Source of the DNA: Bacteroidia bacterium
GTDB lineage: Bacteria; Bacteroidota; Bacteroidia; Bacteroidales; Azobacteroidaceae
Assembly (NCBI GenBank): GCA_025996865.1
Contig: BNTV01000002.1
Location: 1 to 64,000, forward strand
DNA: 64,000 bases
Reading direction: 5' to 3'
Made by a program: the position numbers and the translations under genes. This document shows, one piece after another, positions 51,776-60,395 of this stretch (the first letter of the stretch is position 1; each line of letters begins with the position of its first letter). The notes under the pieces are model-generated. The model was not told the origin of the DNA. It worked only from the letters and a program-made list of their open reading frames with translations, and did not search any database.

Positions 51776-54028
51776 ATGAAAAAAACAGTTTTTTTCCTGT
51801 TCTTGATACTATTTCCATTGCTTGTTTCGGGACAAAAAACTCCGGATTACAACTTGGTATGGGACACGCCAAGCGCTAATTCCGGCGAAAGCATGCCTTG
51901 TGGCGGCGGCGACATCGGCTTGAATGTGTGGGTGGAAAACGGCGATATTCTGTTTTACATGGCGCGAAGCGGTAGTTTCGACGAAAATAATTCTTTGCTC
52001 AAACAGGGAAGAATCCGTATTAAACTTTCGCCTAATCCTTTTGAAGGTGAAACTTTCCGGCAGGAATTGAATTTGGAAGAGGGATGCGTGTTGATAACCG
52101 GAAAAAATAAGGCCATAACTTCCGACATACGTATTTGGGTGGATGTTTTTCATCCGGTCATTCACGTGGAAGTTACCAACAATCAAAACCTGTCGGCAAG
52201 CATTTCATACGAAAACTGGCGATACCAAGACCGCCTTTTGCGAAAAGGCGAAAGTGACCAAAATTCCTATAAATGGGCGCCACCCAAGGAATTAGTAACC
52301 AAAAAAGACGAGGTCGCTTACGACGGAAATCAAATTCTTTTTTACCACCGCAACACCGGCGAAACAGTTTTTGATGCGACTGTCAAACAGCAAGGTTTGG
52401 ATAGTGTTAAAGCCTTATTATTCAATCCGTTGAAGAACTTGACCTTTGGCGGAATCGTCGAAGCAAAAGGTTTTCAACCGGCAGGAATAAGTAACGGAGA
52501 ATATAATCATACGGACTATAAGGCATGGAAATTGCAAAGTGAAAAACCGCTGAAACAGTGGGAATTAACAATCAAACTACATACTGCCCAAACAAAAGAC
52601 CTTGCAGAGTGGCTACAGGCCGCAAAAGCAAACCTTAGTAGCAACAAAAAGAAAAATATTGCTTGGTGGAAAAATTTTCAGAACCGGAGTTTTATTCACA
52701 TTCAATCGAAGGACGGCACAGATACCGGATTTGAACTCAGCCGCAATTATCAATTGTTCAGGTACATGCTGGCTTGCAACGCATCCGGCGATTATCCAAC
52801 GCGGTTCAACGGCGGATTATTTACTTATGACCCGGCTTTTGTTGATTCTATCCGCGATTTTACGCCTGATTACCGGCGATGGACAGGCGGAACATTTACG
52901 GCTCAAAACCAACGTTTAGTCTATTTCCCAATGTTGAAAAACGGCGATTTTGACCTGATGACACCGCAATTTGAGTTTTACAAACGCATTTTACAAACGG
53001 CAGAAATTCGCAGTAAAGTCTATTGGGGACACGAGGGCGCTTGTTTCACCGAACAAATTGAAAATTTCGGTTTGCCCAATCCCAGCGAATACACCTGGAA
53101 GCGACCGGAAAAATTTGATAAAGGATTGGAATACAATGCATGGCTCGAATATCAATGGGATACTGCACTCGAATTTTGTTTTCTGATATTGGAAAAAGAA
53201 CGCTACACAGGTGCGGATATTTCCGAATATATTCCCTTGATAGAAAGCAGTTTGCGTTTCTTCGACGAACATTATCAATACCTTGCCAAACAACGCGGCA
53301 TCAAGGCATTGGACGGCAACGGGAAACTCGTGCTTTTCCCCGGTTCCAGTTGCGAAACTTACAAAATGGCGTATAATTCGACTTCGACGATTGCCGCTTT
53401 GCAAACCGTTGCTATCCGTTTGCTCGAACTGCCGGCGCAGTATTTGGATGCAGAAAAACGAACGTATTACGAACAATTTTTAAACCGCTTGCCGGAAATT
53501 CACACACGAGAAATCGACGGACACACCACCATCGCTCCGGCTTGGCAATGGGAACGCATCAACAATACGGAAAGTCCGCAACTCTATCCGGTATTTCCTT
53601 GGGGAATCTACGGAATAGGAAAACCGGACTTGGAAACGGCTATCAATACCTACCGCTACGACCCGGATGTCATCAAATTTCGCGATTATGCCGGTTGGAA
53701 ACAGGATGCAATCTGGGCAGCGCGTTTGGGATTAACAGAAGAAGCCAAAGAATTGATGGTAAAGAAACTGCAAAACTCGAGAAGAAAATTTCCTGCTTTT
53801 TGGGGACCGGGATTTGATTGGACGCCCGACCACAATTGGGGTGGGAGTGGGATGATTGCTTTGCAGGAAATGTTGTTGCAAACCAACGGCGAAGAATTGT
53901 TGCCGTTGCCTGCCTTTCCAAAAAATTGGGATGTGCATTTCAAATTACATGCACCATACAATAAAGTTATTGAGTGTAAATACATTAATGGAGAAATAAA
54001 AGAATTAAAAATCAACAATAAAAAATAA
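51776..54028 (+). CDS. Exported DUF5703/GH95-like (alpha/alpha)6 glycosidase
   Basis: The 750-residue protein has a signal peptide (KKTVFFLFLILFPLLVSG). It has an N-terminal beta domain (VWDTPSANSGESMPCGGGDI, NVWVENGDILFYMAR) as in DUF5703/GH95-type enzymes, and a helical barrel with YPTRFNGGLFTYD, VYWGHEGACFTEQ and a C-terminal GPGFDWTPDHNWGGSGMIAL. GH95 members act on alpha-L-fucose or alpha-L-galactose; DUF5703 proteins are largely uncharacterised. Candidate acid residues are in HEGACFTEQ and FDWTPDHN. It sits between GH28 and the AKR gene. Confidence 0.78.
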   Translation: MKKTVFFLFLILFPLLVSGQKTPDYNLVWDTPSANSGESMPCGGGDIGLNVWVENGDILFYMARSGSFDENNSLLKQGRIRIKLSPNPFEGETFRQELNLEEGCVLITGKNKAITSDIRIWVDVFHPVIHVEVTNNQNLSASISYENWRYQDRLLRKGESDQNSYKWAPPKELVTKKDEVAYDGNQILFYHRNTGETVFDATVKQQGLDSVKALLFNPLKNLTFGGIVEAKGFQPAGISNGEYNHTDYKAWKLQSEKPLKQWELTIKLHTAQTKDLAEWLQAAKANLSSNKKKNIAWWKNFQNRSFIHIQSKDGTDTGFELSRNYQLFRYMLACNASGDYPTRFNGGLFTYDPAFVDSIRDFTPDYRRWTGGTFTAQNQRLVYFPMLKNGDFDLMTPQFEFYKRILQTAEIRSKVYWGHEGACFTEQIENFGLPNPSEYTWKRPEKFDKGLEYNAWLEYQWDTALEFCFLILEKERYTGADISEYIPLIESSLRFFDEHYQYLAKQRGIKALDGNGKLVLFPGSSCETYKMAYNSTSTIAALQTVAIRLLELPAQYLDAEKRTYYEQFLNRLPEIHTREIDGHTTIAPAWQWERINNTESPQLYPVFPWGIYGIGKPDLETAINTYRYDPDVIKFRDYAGWKQDAIWAARLGLTEEAKELMVKKLQNSRRKFPAFWGPGFDWTPDHNWGGSGMIALQEMLLQTNGEELLPLPAFPKNWDVHFKLHAPYNKVIECKYINGEIKELKINNKK

Positions 54029-54039
54029 AATATTACTTT

Positions 54040-54972
54040 ATGGAATATCGCGAATTGGGAAATACCGGAATGAAGGTATCCAACTTGAGTTTCGGGGCAT
54101 CATCGTTAGGGGGCGTTTTTCATTCATTGAATGAAGGAAAGGGAATCGAAGTCGTTTATACGGCTATCGAAAGCGGGATTAATTTCATTGATGTCTCGCC
54201 CTACTATGGTCATCTGAAAGCAGAAATTGTTTTGGGTAAAGCCTTGAAAAACATTGACCGCAACAAGTATTATCTTTCTACCAAAGTCGGAAGGTATGGC
54301 TACGACGGGAAAAACTTTTGGGACTATTCAGCCAAAAGAGCCACCGAAAGCGTCTTTGAAAGCATGGAAAGGCTAAATGTCGATTATGTGGATTTGATTA
54401 ACATTCACGACATTGAATTTGCCGACCTTGAAGCGCTTTGCAAAGAAACCTTGCCTGCATTGGTCGAACTGCGTGGGCAAGGAATAGTTAAACATGTGGG
54501 AATCACAAATTTAACCTTACAACATTTCAAATACATCATCAACCATGTACCGGGCGGAACAGTCGAATGTATCCTGTCTTTCTGCCATTACTGCTTGAAC
54601 GATGATGCTTTGACGGATTATCTGGACTATTTTGAAGGCAAAGGCATCGGCGTAATCAATGCGTCGCCGTTCTCGATGGGACTGCTGACCGAACGGGGTG
54701 CACCCGATTGGCATCCGGCTCCTAAACCACTGCAAGATTTATGCAAAAAAGCAGCGATTTATTGCAAAGATAAAGAAAAATCCATCGAGCAATTGGCGAT
54801 TCAATATGCAGTAAGCAATCCCCGAATAGCCACCACTTTATTCAGTACCACCCGCTCCGCCTGCGTGTTGCAAAATATGCAATGGATAGAAGAACCGTTG
54901 GACAAAGAATTATTGCAAGAAGTGCAGCACATACTGGAACCCCGATTCAGGGATACGTGGTTAAACAATTAA
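54040..54972 (+). CDS. Aldo/keto reductase (sugar dehydrogenase type)
   Basis: The 310-residue AKR has the full catalytic tetrad: Asp51 and Tyr56 (DVSPYYG), Lys82 (STKVGRYG) and His123 (INIHDIEF). The pattern YRELGNTGMKVSNLSFGASSLGG is that of L-galactose/L-fucose/D-threo-aldose 1-dehydrogenases. With the zinc dehydrogenase and amidohydrolase downstream it could oxidise a deoxy-sugar to its lactone. NAD(P) preference cannot be told. It starts 12 bases after the previous gene. Confidence 0.87.
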   Translation: MEYRELGNTGMKVSNLSFGASSLGGVFHSLNEGKGIEVVYTAIESGINFIDVSPYYGHLKAEIVLGKALKNIDRNKYYLSTKVGRYGYDGKNFWDYSAKRATESVFESMERLNVDYVDLINIHDIEFADLEALCKETLPALVELRGQGIVKHVGITNLTLQHFKYIINHVPGGTVECILSFCHYCLNDDALTDYLDYFEGKGIGVINASPFSMGLLTERGAPDWHPAPKPLQDLCKKAAIYCKDKEKSIEQLAIQYAVSNPRIATTLFSTTRSACVLQNMQWIEEPLDKELLQEVQHILEPRFRDTWLNN

Positions 54973-54977
54973 TAAAT

Positions 54978-55044
54978 ACCCCCAACCCCCTAAAGGGGGC
55001 TTTGGGCGCACACTCTAAAAGCCCCCTTTAGGGGGTTGGGGGGT
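54978..55044. repeat. Family A pair between AKR and zinc dehydrogenase
   Basis: acccccaaccccctaaaggggg ... agccccctttagggggttgggggg; intergenic, ending 16 bases before the next ATG. Confidence 0.85.
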
Positions 55045-55059
55045 ACAAAAACAAAGAAT

Positions 55060-56076
55060 ATGAAAGCACTAACAATACTTGGCGAAAAAAAAGTAGCGAT
55101 TGTCGAACGAGAGAAACCACAACCCAAAGCGGGTGAAATTCTGCTAAAAATCAAATACGTGGGATTTTGCGGCTCGGATTTAAATACATTTCTCGGCAAA
55201 AATCCGATGGTCAAACTGCCGGTTATTCCCGGACACGAAATCGGTGCGGAAATAGTTGCCGTAACTGAGAGTGTTCCCGAAAGTTTCAAACCCGGAATAC
55301 ACTGTACCGTAAATCCTTACACCAATTGCGGATACTGTCCGTCTTGTCGCAACGGGCGACCCAATGCCTGCCAATTCAATCAAACGCTGGGTGTGCAACG
55401 CGATGGCGCCATGTGCGAATACATCGCTGTTCCTTGGCAAAAAGTTTTAGTGAACGATGAAATCAGTACCCGTGATTTTGCTTTGGTGGAGCCTATGAGT
55501 GTCGGGTTTCATGCCGTATCAAGAGGGGCAGTCAACGATTTGGATACCGTGATGGTCATCGGTTGCGGCATGATTGGCATCGGAGCCATTGCTCGCGCCG
55601 TTTTGCGCGGAGCGGAAGTGATAGCGGTGGACATGGATGACGAAAAATTAGAGTTGGCAAAACGTTTGGGAGCGAAATACACCATCAATTCCAAAACGGA
55701 AGATGTGCATCAGCGGTTGGCGGAAATCACGAACGGCACCGGTCCCGATGTAGTTATCGAAGCAGTCGGCGCACCGGCAACTTATCAAATGGCAATCAAC
55801 GAAGTGGCTTTCACCGGTCGTGTGGTTTGTATCGGCTATGCTAAAACAGACATTGCCTTTGAAACCAAATATTTCGTGATGAAAGAAATGGATATTCGCG
55901 GCTCACGCAATGCGATGCCCGAAGATTTTCGTGCCGTGATGAAATATATGAAACAGACTGATTTGAATGTGGAAACGTTTATCAGCGGTATTTATCCGCC
56001 GGAACAGGCATTGGAAGCCTTGACAAAATGGGCGGAAAATCCGGGAAAAGTATTCAGAATTTTAATCTCATTCTAA
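55060..56076 (+). CDS. Zinc-dependent medium-chain alcohol/polyol dehydrogenase
   Basis: MDR family, 338 residues from the ATG at 55060 (MKALTILGEKK); an upstream TTG inside the repeat would add eight residues but is not needed. Catalytic zinc ligands are in VGFCGSDLN and PGHEIGAE, the structural zinc cysteines in NCGYCPSCRNGRPNAC, and the nucleotide-binding VMVIGCGMIGIGAIAR. Such enzymes oxidise sorbitol, galactitol, threonine or sugar acids. It overlaps the amidohydrolase start by one base (TAATG), so both are co-translated. Confidence 0.9.
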   Translation: MKALTILGEKKVAIVEREKPQPKAGEILLKIKYVGFCGSDLNTFLGKNPMVKLPVIPGHEIGAEIVAVTESVPESFKPGIHCTVNPYTNCGYCPSCRNGRPNACQFNQTLGVQRDGAMCEYIAVPWQKVLVNDEISTRDFALVEPMSVGFHAVSRGAVNDLDTVMVIGCGMIGIGAIARAVLRGAEVIAVDMDDEKLELAKRLGAKYTINSKTEDVHQRLAEITNGTGPDVVIEAVGAPATYQMAINEVAFTGRVVCIGYAKTDIAFETKYFVMKEMDIRGSRNAMPEDFRAVMKYMKQTDLNVETFISGIYPPEQALEALTKWAENPGKVFRILISF

Positions 56077-56999
56077 TGGACTTCAAAATTATAGATGCAC
56101 ACGCACACCTTTGGCTTCGTCAGGATACGGAAGTGGAAGGAAAAACCATTCGCACGTTGGACAATGGCAAATCCCTGTTTATGGGTGAAATCCGCCAGAT
56201 GCTCCCGCCGTTTATGACGGACGGACGTAATACGGCGGAGATTTTTCTGTCGAATATGGATTATGCGCAAGTGTCGGCAGCCGTCATCACACAGGAATAT
56301 ATCGACGGTTTGCAAAACGACTATTTGCGGGAAGTGCAGCAAAAATATCCCCATCGTTTCTTTTGTTGCGGCATGGTCGATGCCCGTCAACCGGGTTATT
56401 TTGAACAAGGCAAACAGTTGATGGAACAAGGTTTTCGTGCCGTCAAAATTCCGGCGCAACGCTTGGTAACTGCCGGTAAAAAGATATATCTGACTTCGGA
56501 CGAGATGATGCGCCTGTTTCAAATGATGGAAGAAAACAACATTCTTTTTTCGGTCGATTTGGCTGAAGGCGAAGAACAGACAGGCGAAATGAACGAAATT
56601 ATTGCCGAATATCCGAAATTAAAAATAGCGATTGGTCATTTCGGAATGGTCACACGTCCCGGATGGAAGGAACAAATCAAATTGGCGCGTCATCCGAATG
56701 TCTGCATCGAATCGGGCGGAGTCACCTGGCTCTTCAACGACGAATTTTATCCTTTCGAGGGCGCGGTGCGTGCTATCCAAGAAGCAGCGGATTTAGTCGG
56801 TTGGGACAAGCTGATGTGGGGTTCGGATTATCCACGCACCATCACGGCCATCACTTACCGCATGTCCTATGATTTTGTGCTGAAATCGGCCTTGCTATCC
56901 GCCGAAGAAAAAGCGCAATTTCTGGGATTGAATGCGGAAAAATTTTATGGATTCACGGATTTAGTAACATTGCCTTATATAAAGAATATGTCGGAATAA
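56076..56999 (+). CDS. Amidohydrolase-2 family lactonase-like protein
   Basis: The 307-residue TIM-barrel metal hydrolase (PF04909) has IIDAHAHLWLR at the N-terminus (His9, His11), VKIPAQRL, AIGHFGMVTRP and the C-terminal metal Asp in LMWGSDYPRTIT. Relatives include L-fucono-1,5-lactonase and L-rhamnono-lactonase, which fits the dehydrogenases just upstream. The start at 56076 is fixed by the overlap with the dehydrogenase stop. It is the last gene of the long plus-strand run. Confidence 0.85.
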   Translation: MDFKIIDAHAHLWLRQDTEVEGKTIRTLDNGKSLFMGEIRQMLPPFMTDGRNTAEIFLSNMDYAQVSAAVITQEYIDGLQNDYLREVQQKYPHRFFCCGMVDARQPGYFEQGKQLMEQGFRAVKIPAQRLVTAGKKIYLTSDEMMRLFQMMEENNILFSVDLAEGEEQTGEMNEIIAEYPKLKIAIGHFGMVTRPGWKEQIKLARHPNVCIESGGVTWLFNDEFYPFEGAVRAIQEAADLVGWDKLMWGSDYPRTITAITYRMSYDFVLKSALLSAEEKAQFLGLNAEKFYGFTDLVTLPYIKNMSE

Positions 57000-57289
57000 G
57001 GGTAATATTTTTTACAATTCAGCCAAATTGCACAGGAAAATAATCAATTAAATGAAATGATGAGTTCAAGTATCAGTTCATACATTGATTGGAAGAATGG
57101 TTTTGTAAAACGTCTCCGCCCGAAAACGGTATATTTGAAATAACTCTCACAAAGGTTTTCGTGAACAGTTTTACGATACAAATAAGTGTTGATTTCTTCG
57201 ACGGATATTTCGTGGGGAAGTCGTCCGAAGAACGGTTTGGCGCAAGCGGCGGACAGCGTAACGAGATATCGACTAAATATGACTGAAAT
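57000..57289. other. Gap at the end of the catabolic run
   Basis: No convincing gene or terminator hairpin was found. A 65-codon plus frame (57089-57286) has no recognisable family. Confidence 0.4.
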
Positions 57290-57790
57290 TTGTACGAAGA
57301 AAATTATTTTGAGGGGTTATTCGCAAATCTAATTGTATATAAACCTATTGTAAATAAAACAGTTTTGTTATTCAATGAACGAATTATGCTGAGTGGACTT
57401 CGTACTTATGATTTTAAAGATGATATTTTGCTTGTTTTTTTCACTGCTGAGAAAGATACAAACAAAGACGGGTTGATAAATTTCAATGATGATAAAAATC
57501 TGTGCGTTTATTCTATAAAAACAGAAAAAATGCGCAGAATAGCAGAAGGGACAAATTCAATTACAGATTATCAATTCATTGAAAATTCAAAAGATTTACT
57601 CATTGAGTTTTCGTTAAGTCAATACAACGATGTGAAATTCAAATCGTATAAACCTCGAAAAATAATGATGCCAAAACTATCATGCAAACTCCATAAACTA
57701 TTCGGTATAAACCCAATATTCCAAACTTCGGCAAAACTTCGGTATCTTCGGAAATTGTTCGGCAAAACTTTGGCAATGTCTTTTGTTTAG
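57290..57790 (+). CDS. Hypothetical protein, probably a fragment
   Basis: The 166-codon frame begins at a TTG. Residues about 55-75 read EKDTNKDGLINFNDDKNLCV, an EF-hand/dockerin-like calcium loop, within an alternating strand pattern like a propeller blade (NLCVYSIKTEKMRRI). The end is a short ttcggcaaaac tandem sequence. There is no good start and no known family, so it is likely the tail of a lost larger gene. Confidence 0.4.
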   Translation: MYEENYFEGLFANLIVYKPIVNKTVLLFNERIMLSGLRTYDFKDDILLVFFTAEKDTNKDGLINFNDDKNLCVYSIKTEKMRRIAEGTNSITDYQFIENSKDLLIEFSLSQYNDVKFKSYKPRKIMMPKLSCKLHKLFGINPIFQTSAKLRYLRKLFGKTLAMSFV

Positions 57791-58413
57791 TTCAAAATAT
57801 ATTTTGCAAGATTGGTTTCGCCAACTCTTTTAAGTATTTGTTTATCAGATAAGTTATTCAAGTCATTTCTCGCTGTTCTTTCTGCAACTGCATTTAGTTC
57901 TGTATATGCCGAAGTTGTTATTTCGCCTTTCTCTTTCACATACAGCACTGCTTTTATCTGCCTTTCATTTAATCCCATTTGTGATAGTTGTTCTTCTGAA
58001 AAGCGGTCTTTAAAAAGCGTTACCATAAATCCGCCGTCTTCTTCTATCAATTCGGGTTCTGGTAGTCCTGCCTCTTTGCAGGCATCTATGATACTGATTG
58101 TACCTCTTCCTCAAGCGTCAATTAAACCGCCTTTGAAACAGACATCGGCAATAAGCAAATTGCGTGGCTTGGACTTGTGCGAGCGTTTCAGCGCTTCCAA
58201 AGTTATGCCTTCGGGCAAACCGTCCGATTTTCACAAACACAGTGGGATAAAAGCGGCAAGGGTCTTTACCGAACAGAATTATGGCAGCACGTTTGAGTTG
58301 TCCGTTTTCGGTAAGGTGATAATTTCAATGAAATTCTTATCATCTTCCTGCAAAAGGTTCACTTCGGCGGTAATTCCCATCAGGTTTTTGATTTTGTTGG
58401 GAATATTGTCCAT
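57787..58413 (-). pseudogene. RecG-like/AlbA_2-type ATP-binding protein, decayed
   Basis: The pieces read IPNKIKNLMGITAEVNLLQE, then after a frameshift LKRAAIILFGKDPCRFYPTV, then LEALKRSHKSKPRNLLIADV, and after a TGA where the family has Trp (IDA stop GRGTISIIDA) a C-terminal winged helix (57787-58050; MGLNERQIKAVLYVKEKGEI). The N-terminal AlbA_2 domain is missing. The first ATG overlaps the stop of the intact AlbA_2 gene by one base. Confidence 0.8.
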
Positions 58414-59963
58414 CAATCAGGTTTTATAATTACCCACTTACCACCTTTATCTGCACCATCTCGGCGGATAATACCGTTATTTTTAAGATTATCAATATGT
58501 TTCTGAATAGTTGAGCGTGTTATGTTAGTTTCTGCTGATAGCTGCGAAATAGATATGGAGTTATTTTTGCTTATTAAATCCAAAATCTTATCCACAGTTT
58601 TTATTTTCATACCGCTTTTTTCTTCAATCGTACCGCTTTCTTTAGTTTTCATACCGCTTTTGTTCTCAATCGTACCGCTTTTCGTATCGCTTTTTTCGTT
58701 TTCCGTACCATCTATCGTACCGCTTTCTTCTCCGATTGCCTTTGTAGTATCAAGCATAAAGGTAAATTTTGTTTTGTCGATAGAGGTTTCAAACAGGACT
58801 TCATTTCCTGTCTGCTTTTTCCATTGCAGCATTCTGTCAAATCCGTAACCTGCGCTTTCACAAAGTTTTGCCAAACGGAAAAATTTTGCCAAAACCGGAT
58901 TTCTCGGCAAAGTTTCGTCTGTTTTCATCAGTTCTTCAACAGAGCGGGGCAATTTTCCCGGATTTTCAAATTCAATACGGTTGGTGAAAACGCGAATACG
59001 CGGTTTCATCGGACTGAAATGGTCGGAATGAATGAGCAGATTTACCAATGCTTCACGCAAAGCATCTATTTCTTTGGTGTCTTCGTGTCCGATTCCCATT
59101 TCACCGATTGTAAGCGGGTTGTTGGCGTAAATTCGCAGGCGTTGAAACAGCACAAAATAGTATTCCCAAAGATTTTCCTGTTCTTCTATTCTGAACGTGT
59201 AACGCGGCTCGGCATCGGCGTAGTTTGTAGCGGGAATTTCTAAATAATCAACTCTGAAATCTGAAAAATGGTCGGTTATCGCAGCATTTGTACCCAAAAA
59301 CAACAGTCCGCCATAAGTCAGTTTTCCGTCGGTTACGATTTTCAACCGTTGATTAAATTCGTCATCGTCCATCGTGTTGTAATGCAAATTTGGATTAAAT
59401 CCTTTCAGATATTCACGGAAACGCTTGTATGAGGCTTTGTTAAGCGAATCAACCGACGTGCCTTCAACTGCCTTTTCCGACATTGAGCCGAAGGCTTGGT
59501 CGCGATAAAGGGCGTTGATTTCAAACTCGCTCGCTTGTTGGTCGCCGCTGCCTGTGCGAATAAAAGTGTTTTGTACACCGTTGAAATACACCGGTTTAAT
59601 ATCGGAAGACGGGATATAAAACGCCAAAACATTTTTACCGTCAATCTTATATCTCTTTGCCTGTGGCGACAATTTGATATTGAATTTTGTCTTGGAACGC
59701 AACGTTGTAAGCATATCGTTTTCCAATTTTTCAACGTCATCAACACCGACAATGTCAAACGTTTGCTTTTTTTGCGACACGCCGAACACAATCCAACCTC
59801 CCGAAGTGTTTGAAAATGCAGAAACTGTTTCCCAAACGTCTTTTGGAACATCTGTACGGGCTGTTTTGACTTCAAAATTGTCCCATTCAATATCTTGCAA
59901 ATGTTCCAACAATTTCTGTTTGGTCATTGACTTGTGGCTTTCTATGTTTTGAGATTCGGGCAT
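58413..59963 (-). CDS. AlbA_2 (Schlafen-like) domain, divergent ATP-binding HTH protein
   Basis: 516 residues. The N-terminal AlbA_2 domain (about 15-150; EFEVKTA-like NFEVKTARTDVPKD, FSNTSGGWIVFGVSQK) is followed by an HATPase_c_4-like part (LREALVNLLIHSDH, FENPGKLP, CESAGYGFDRM) and a C-terminal winged helix (ISQLSAETNITRSTIQKHID). Between the last two is a tandem region of about 45 residues repeating K-S/E-GTIE/KSGMK. AlbA_2 proteins act as regulators or nucleases and are recurrent in defence islands. A second Met at residue 13 is an alternative start. It is the fifth gene of the XRE-TIR operon, 15 bases after the TIR stop. Confidence 0.87.
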   Translation of the reverse strand: MPESQNIESHKSMTKQKLLEHLQDIEWDNFEVKTARTDVPKDVWETVSAFSNTSGGWIVFGVSQKKQTFDIVGVDDVEKLENDMLTTLRSKTKFNIKLSPQAKRYKIDGKNVLAFYIPSSDIKPVYFNGVQNTFIRTGSGDQQASEFEINALYRDQAFGSMSEKAVEGTSVDSLNKASYKRFREYLKGFNPNLHYNTMDDDEFNQRLKIVTDGKLTYGGLLFLGTNAAITDHFSDFRVDYLEIPATNYADAEPRYTFRIEEQENLWEYYFVLFQRLRIYANNPLTIGEMGIGHEDTKEIDALREALVNLLIHSDHFSPMKPRIRVFTNRIEFENPGKLPRSVEELMKTDETLPRNPVLAKFFRLAKLCESAGYGFDRMLQWKKQTGNEVLFETSIDKTKFTFMLDTTKAIGEESGTIDGTENEKSDTKSGTIENKSGMKTKESGTIEEKSGMKIKTVDKILDLISKNNSISISQLSAETNITRSTIQKHIDNLKNNGIIRRDGADKGGKWVIIKPD

Positions 59964-59978
59964 AAAATTTTTATTATT

Positions 59979-60383
59979 TTATTTTGCCCATTTTCTAATT
60001 GCCTCAACAATACTTTCGGTATTCCAACGAACTAATTCTTTAGCACGAGAACTCACGACAGTTGATATTCTTTCTTGACCTCGCGGAATAACACCAACTA
60101 TTGGAACTTTTAATTCTACTGCTTTGTCTAACTCCCACTGCATCCATTCACTATGAGAAGCATAAACTCCAGCAATTCCTAAAACAATATCAGAATTTGA
60201 AATTTTTTGTTTTAGTCGTTGTCTAATATAGTAGGCATTGTCCGAGTTTATAGGAACATCTGGTGTCGCCTCTTCAAATTGAACATTAAAATATCCTCTA
60301 TTTTCTAACAGATTTCTAAGATTTTTTAAATCTTCAATGTGTTGCCACGAGTGGCTGATAAATACTGAATAAGTTCTTGCCAT
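59979..60383 (-). CDS. TIR-like (MTH538/ThsB-type) protein, 1
   Basis: The 134-residue TIR-like domain (DUF1863 family) has the start YSVFISHSWQ, SDIVLGIAGVYASHSEWMQW and the candidate NADase Glu84 in WMQWELDKAVE, then VPIVGVIPRGQER. In Thoeris systems such proteins make a nucleotide signal from NAD+ upon phage infection. No Thoeris ThsA (SIR2-SLOG) gene is seen here; its immediate neighbours are the TPR-S gene and the AlbA_2 gene. It lies 12 bases after the TPR-S gene. Confidence 0.9.
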   Translation of the reverse strand: MARTYSVFISHSWQHIEDLKNLRNLLENRGYFNVQFEEATPDVPINSDNAYYIRQRLKQKISNSDIVLGIAGVYASHSEWMQWELDKAVELKVPIVGVIPRGQERISTVVSSRAKELVRWNTESIVEAIRKWAK

Positions 60384-60395
60384 AATTTTAACCTC

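Noticed and set aside
55036-55059. TTG start for the zinc dehydrogenase inside the repeat
   Set aside because: The ATG at 55060 gives the normal family N-terminus, so the repeat is not needed here, unlike at the other loci.
56028-56075. Earlier start for the amidohydrolase
   Set aside because: The ATG at 56076 overlaps the dehydrogenase stop as TAATG and begins directly at the family start IIDAHAH.
57812-58429. 205-codon plus-strand frame
   Set aside because: The complementary strand encodes recognisable RecG-like fragments with frameshifts; the plus frame has no family pattern.
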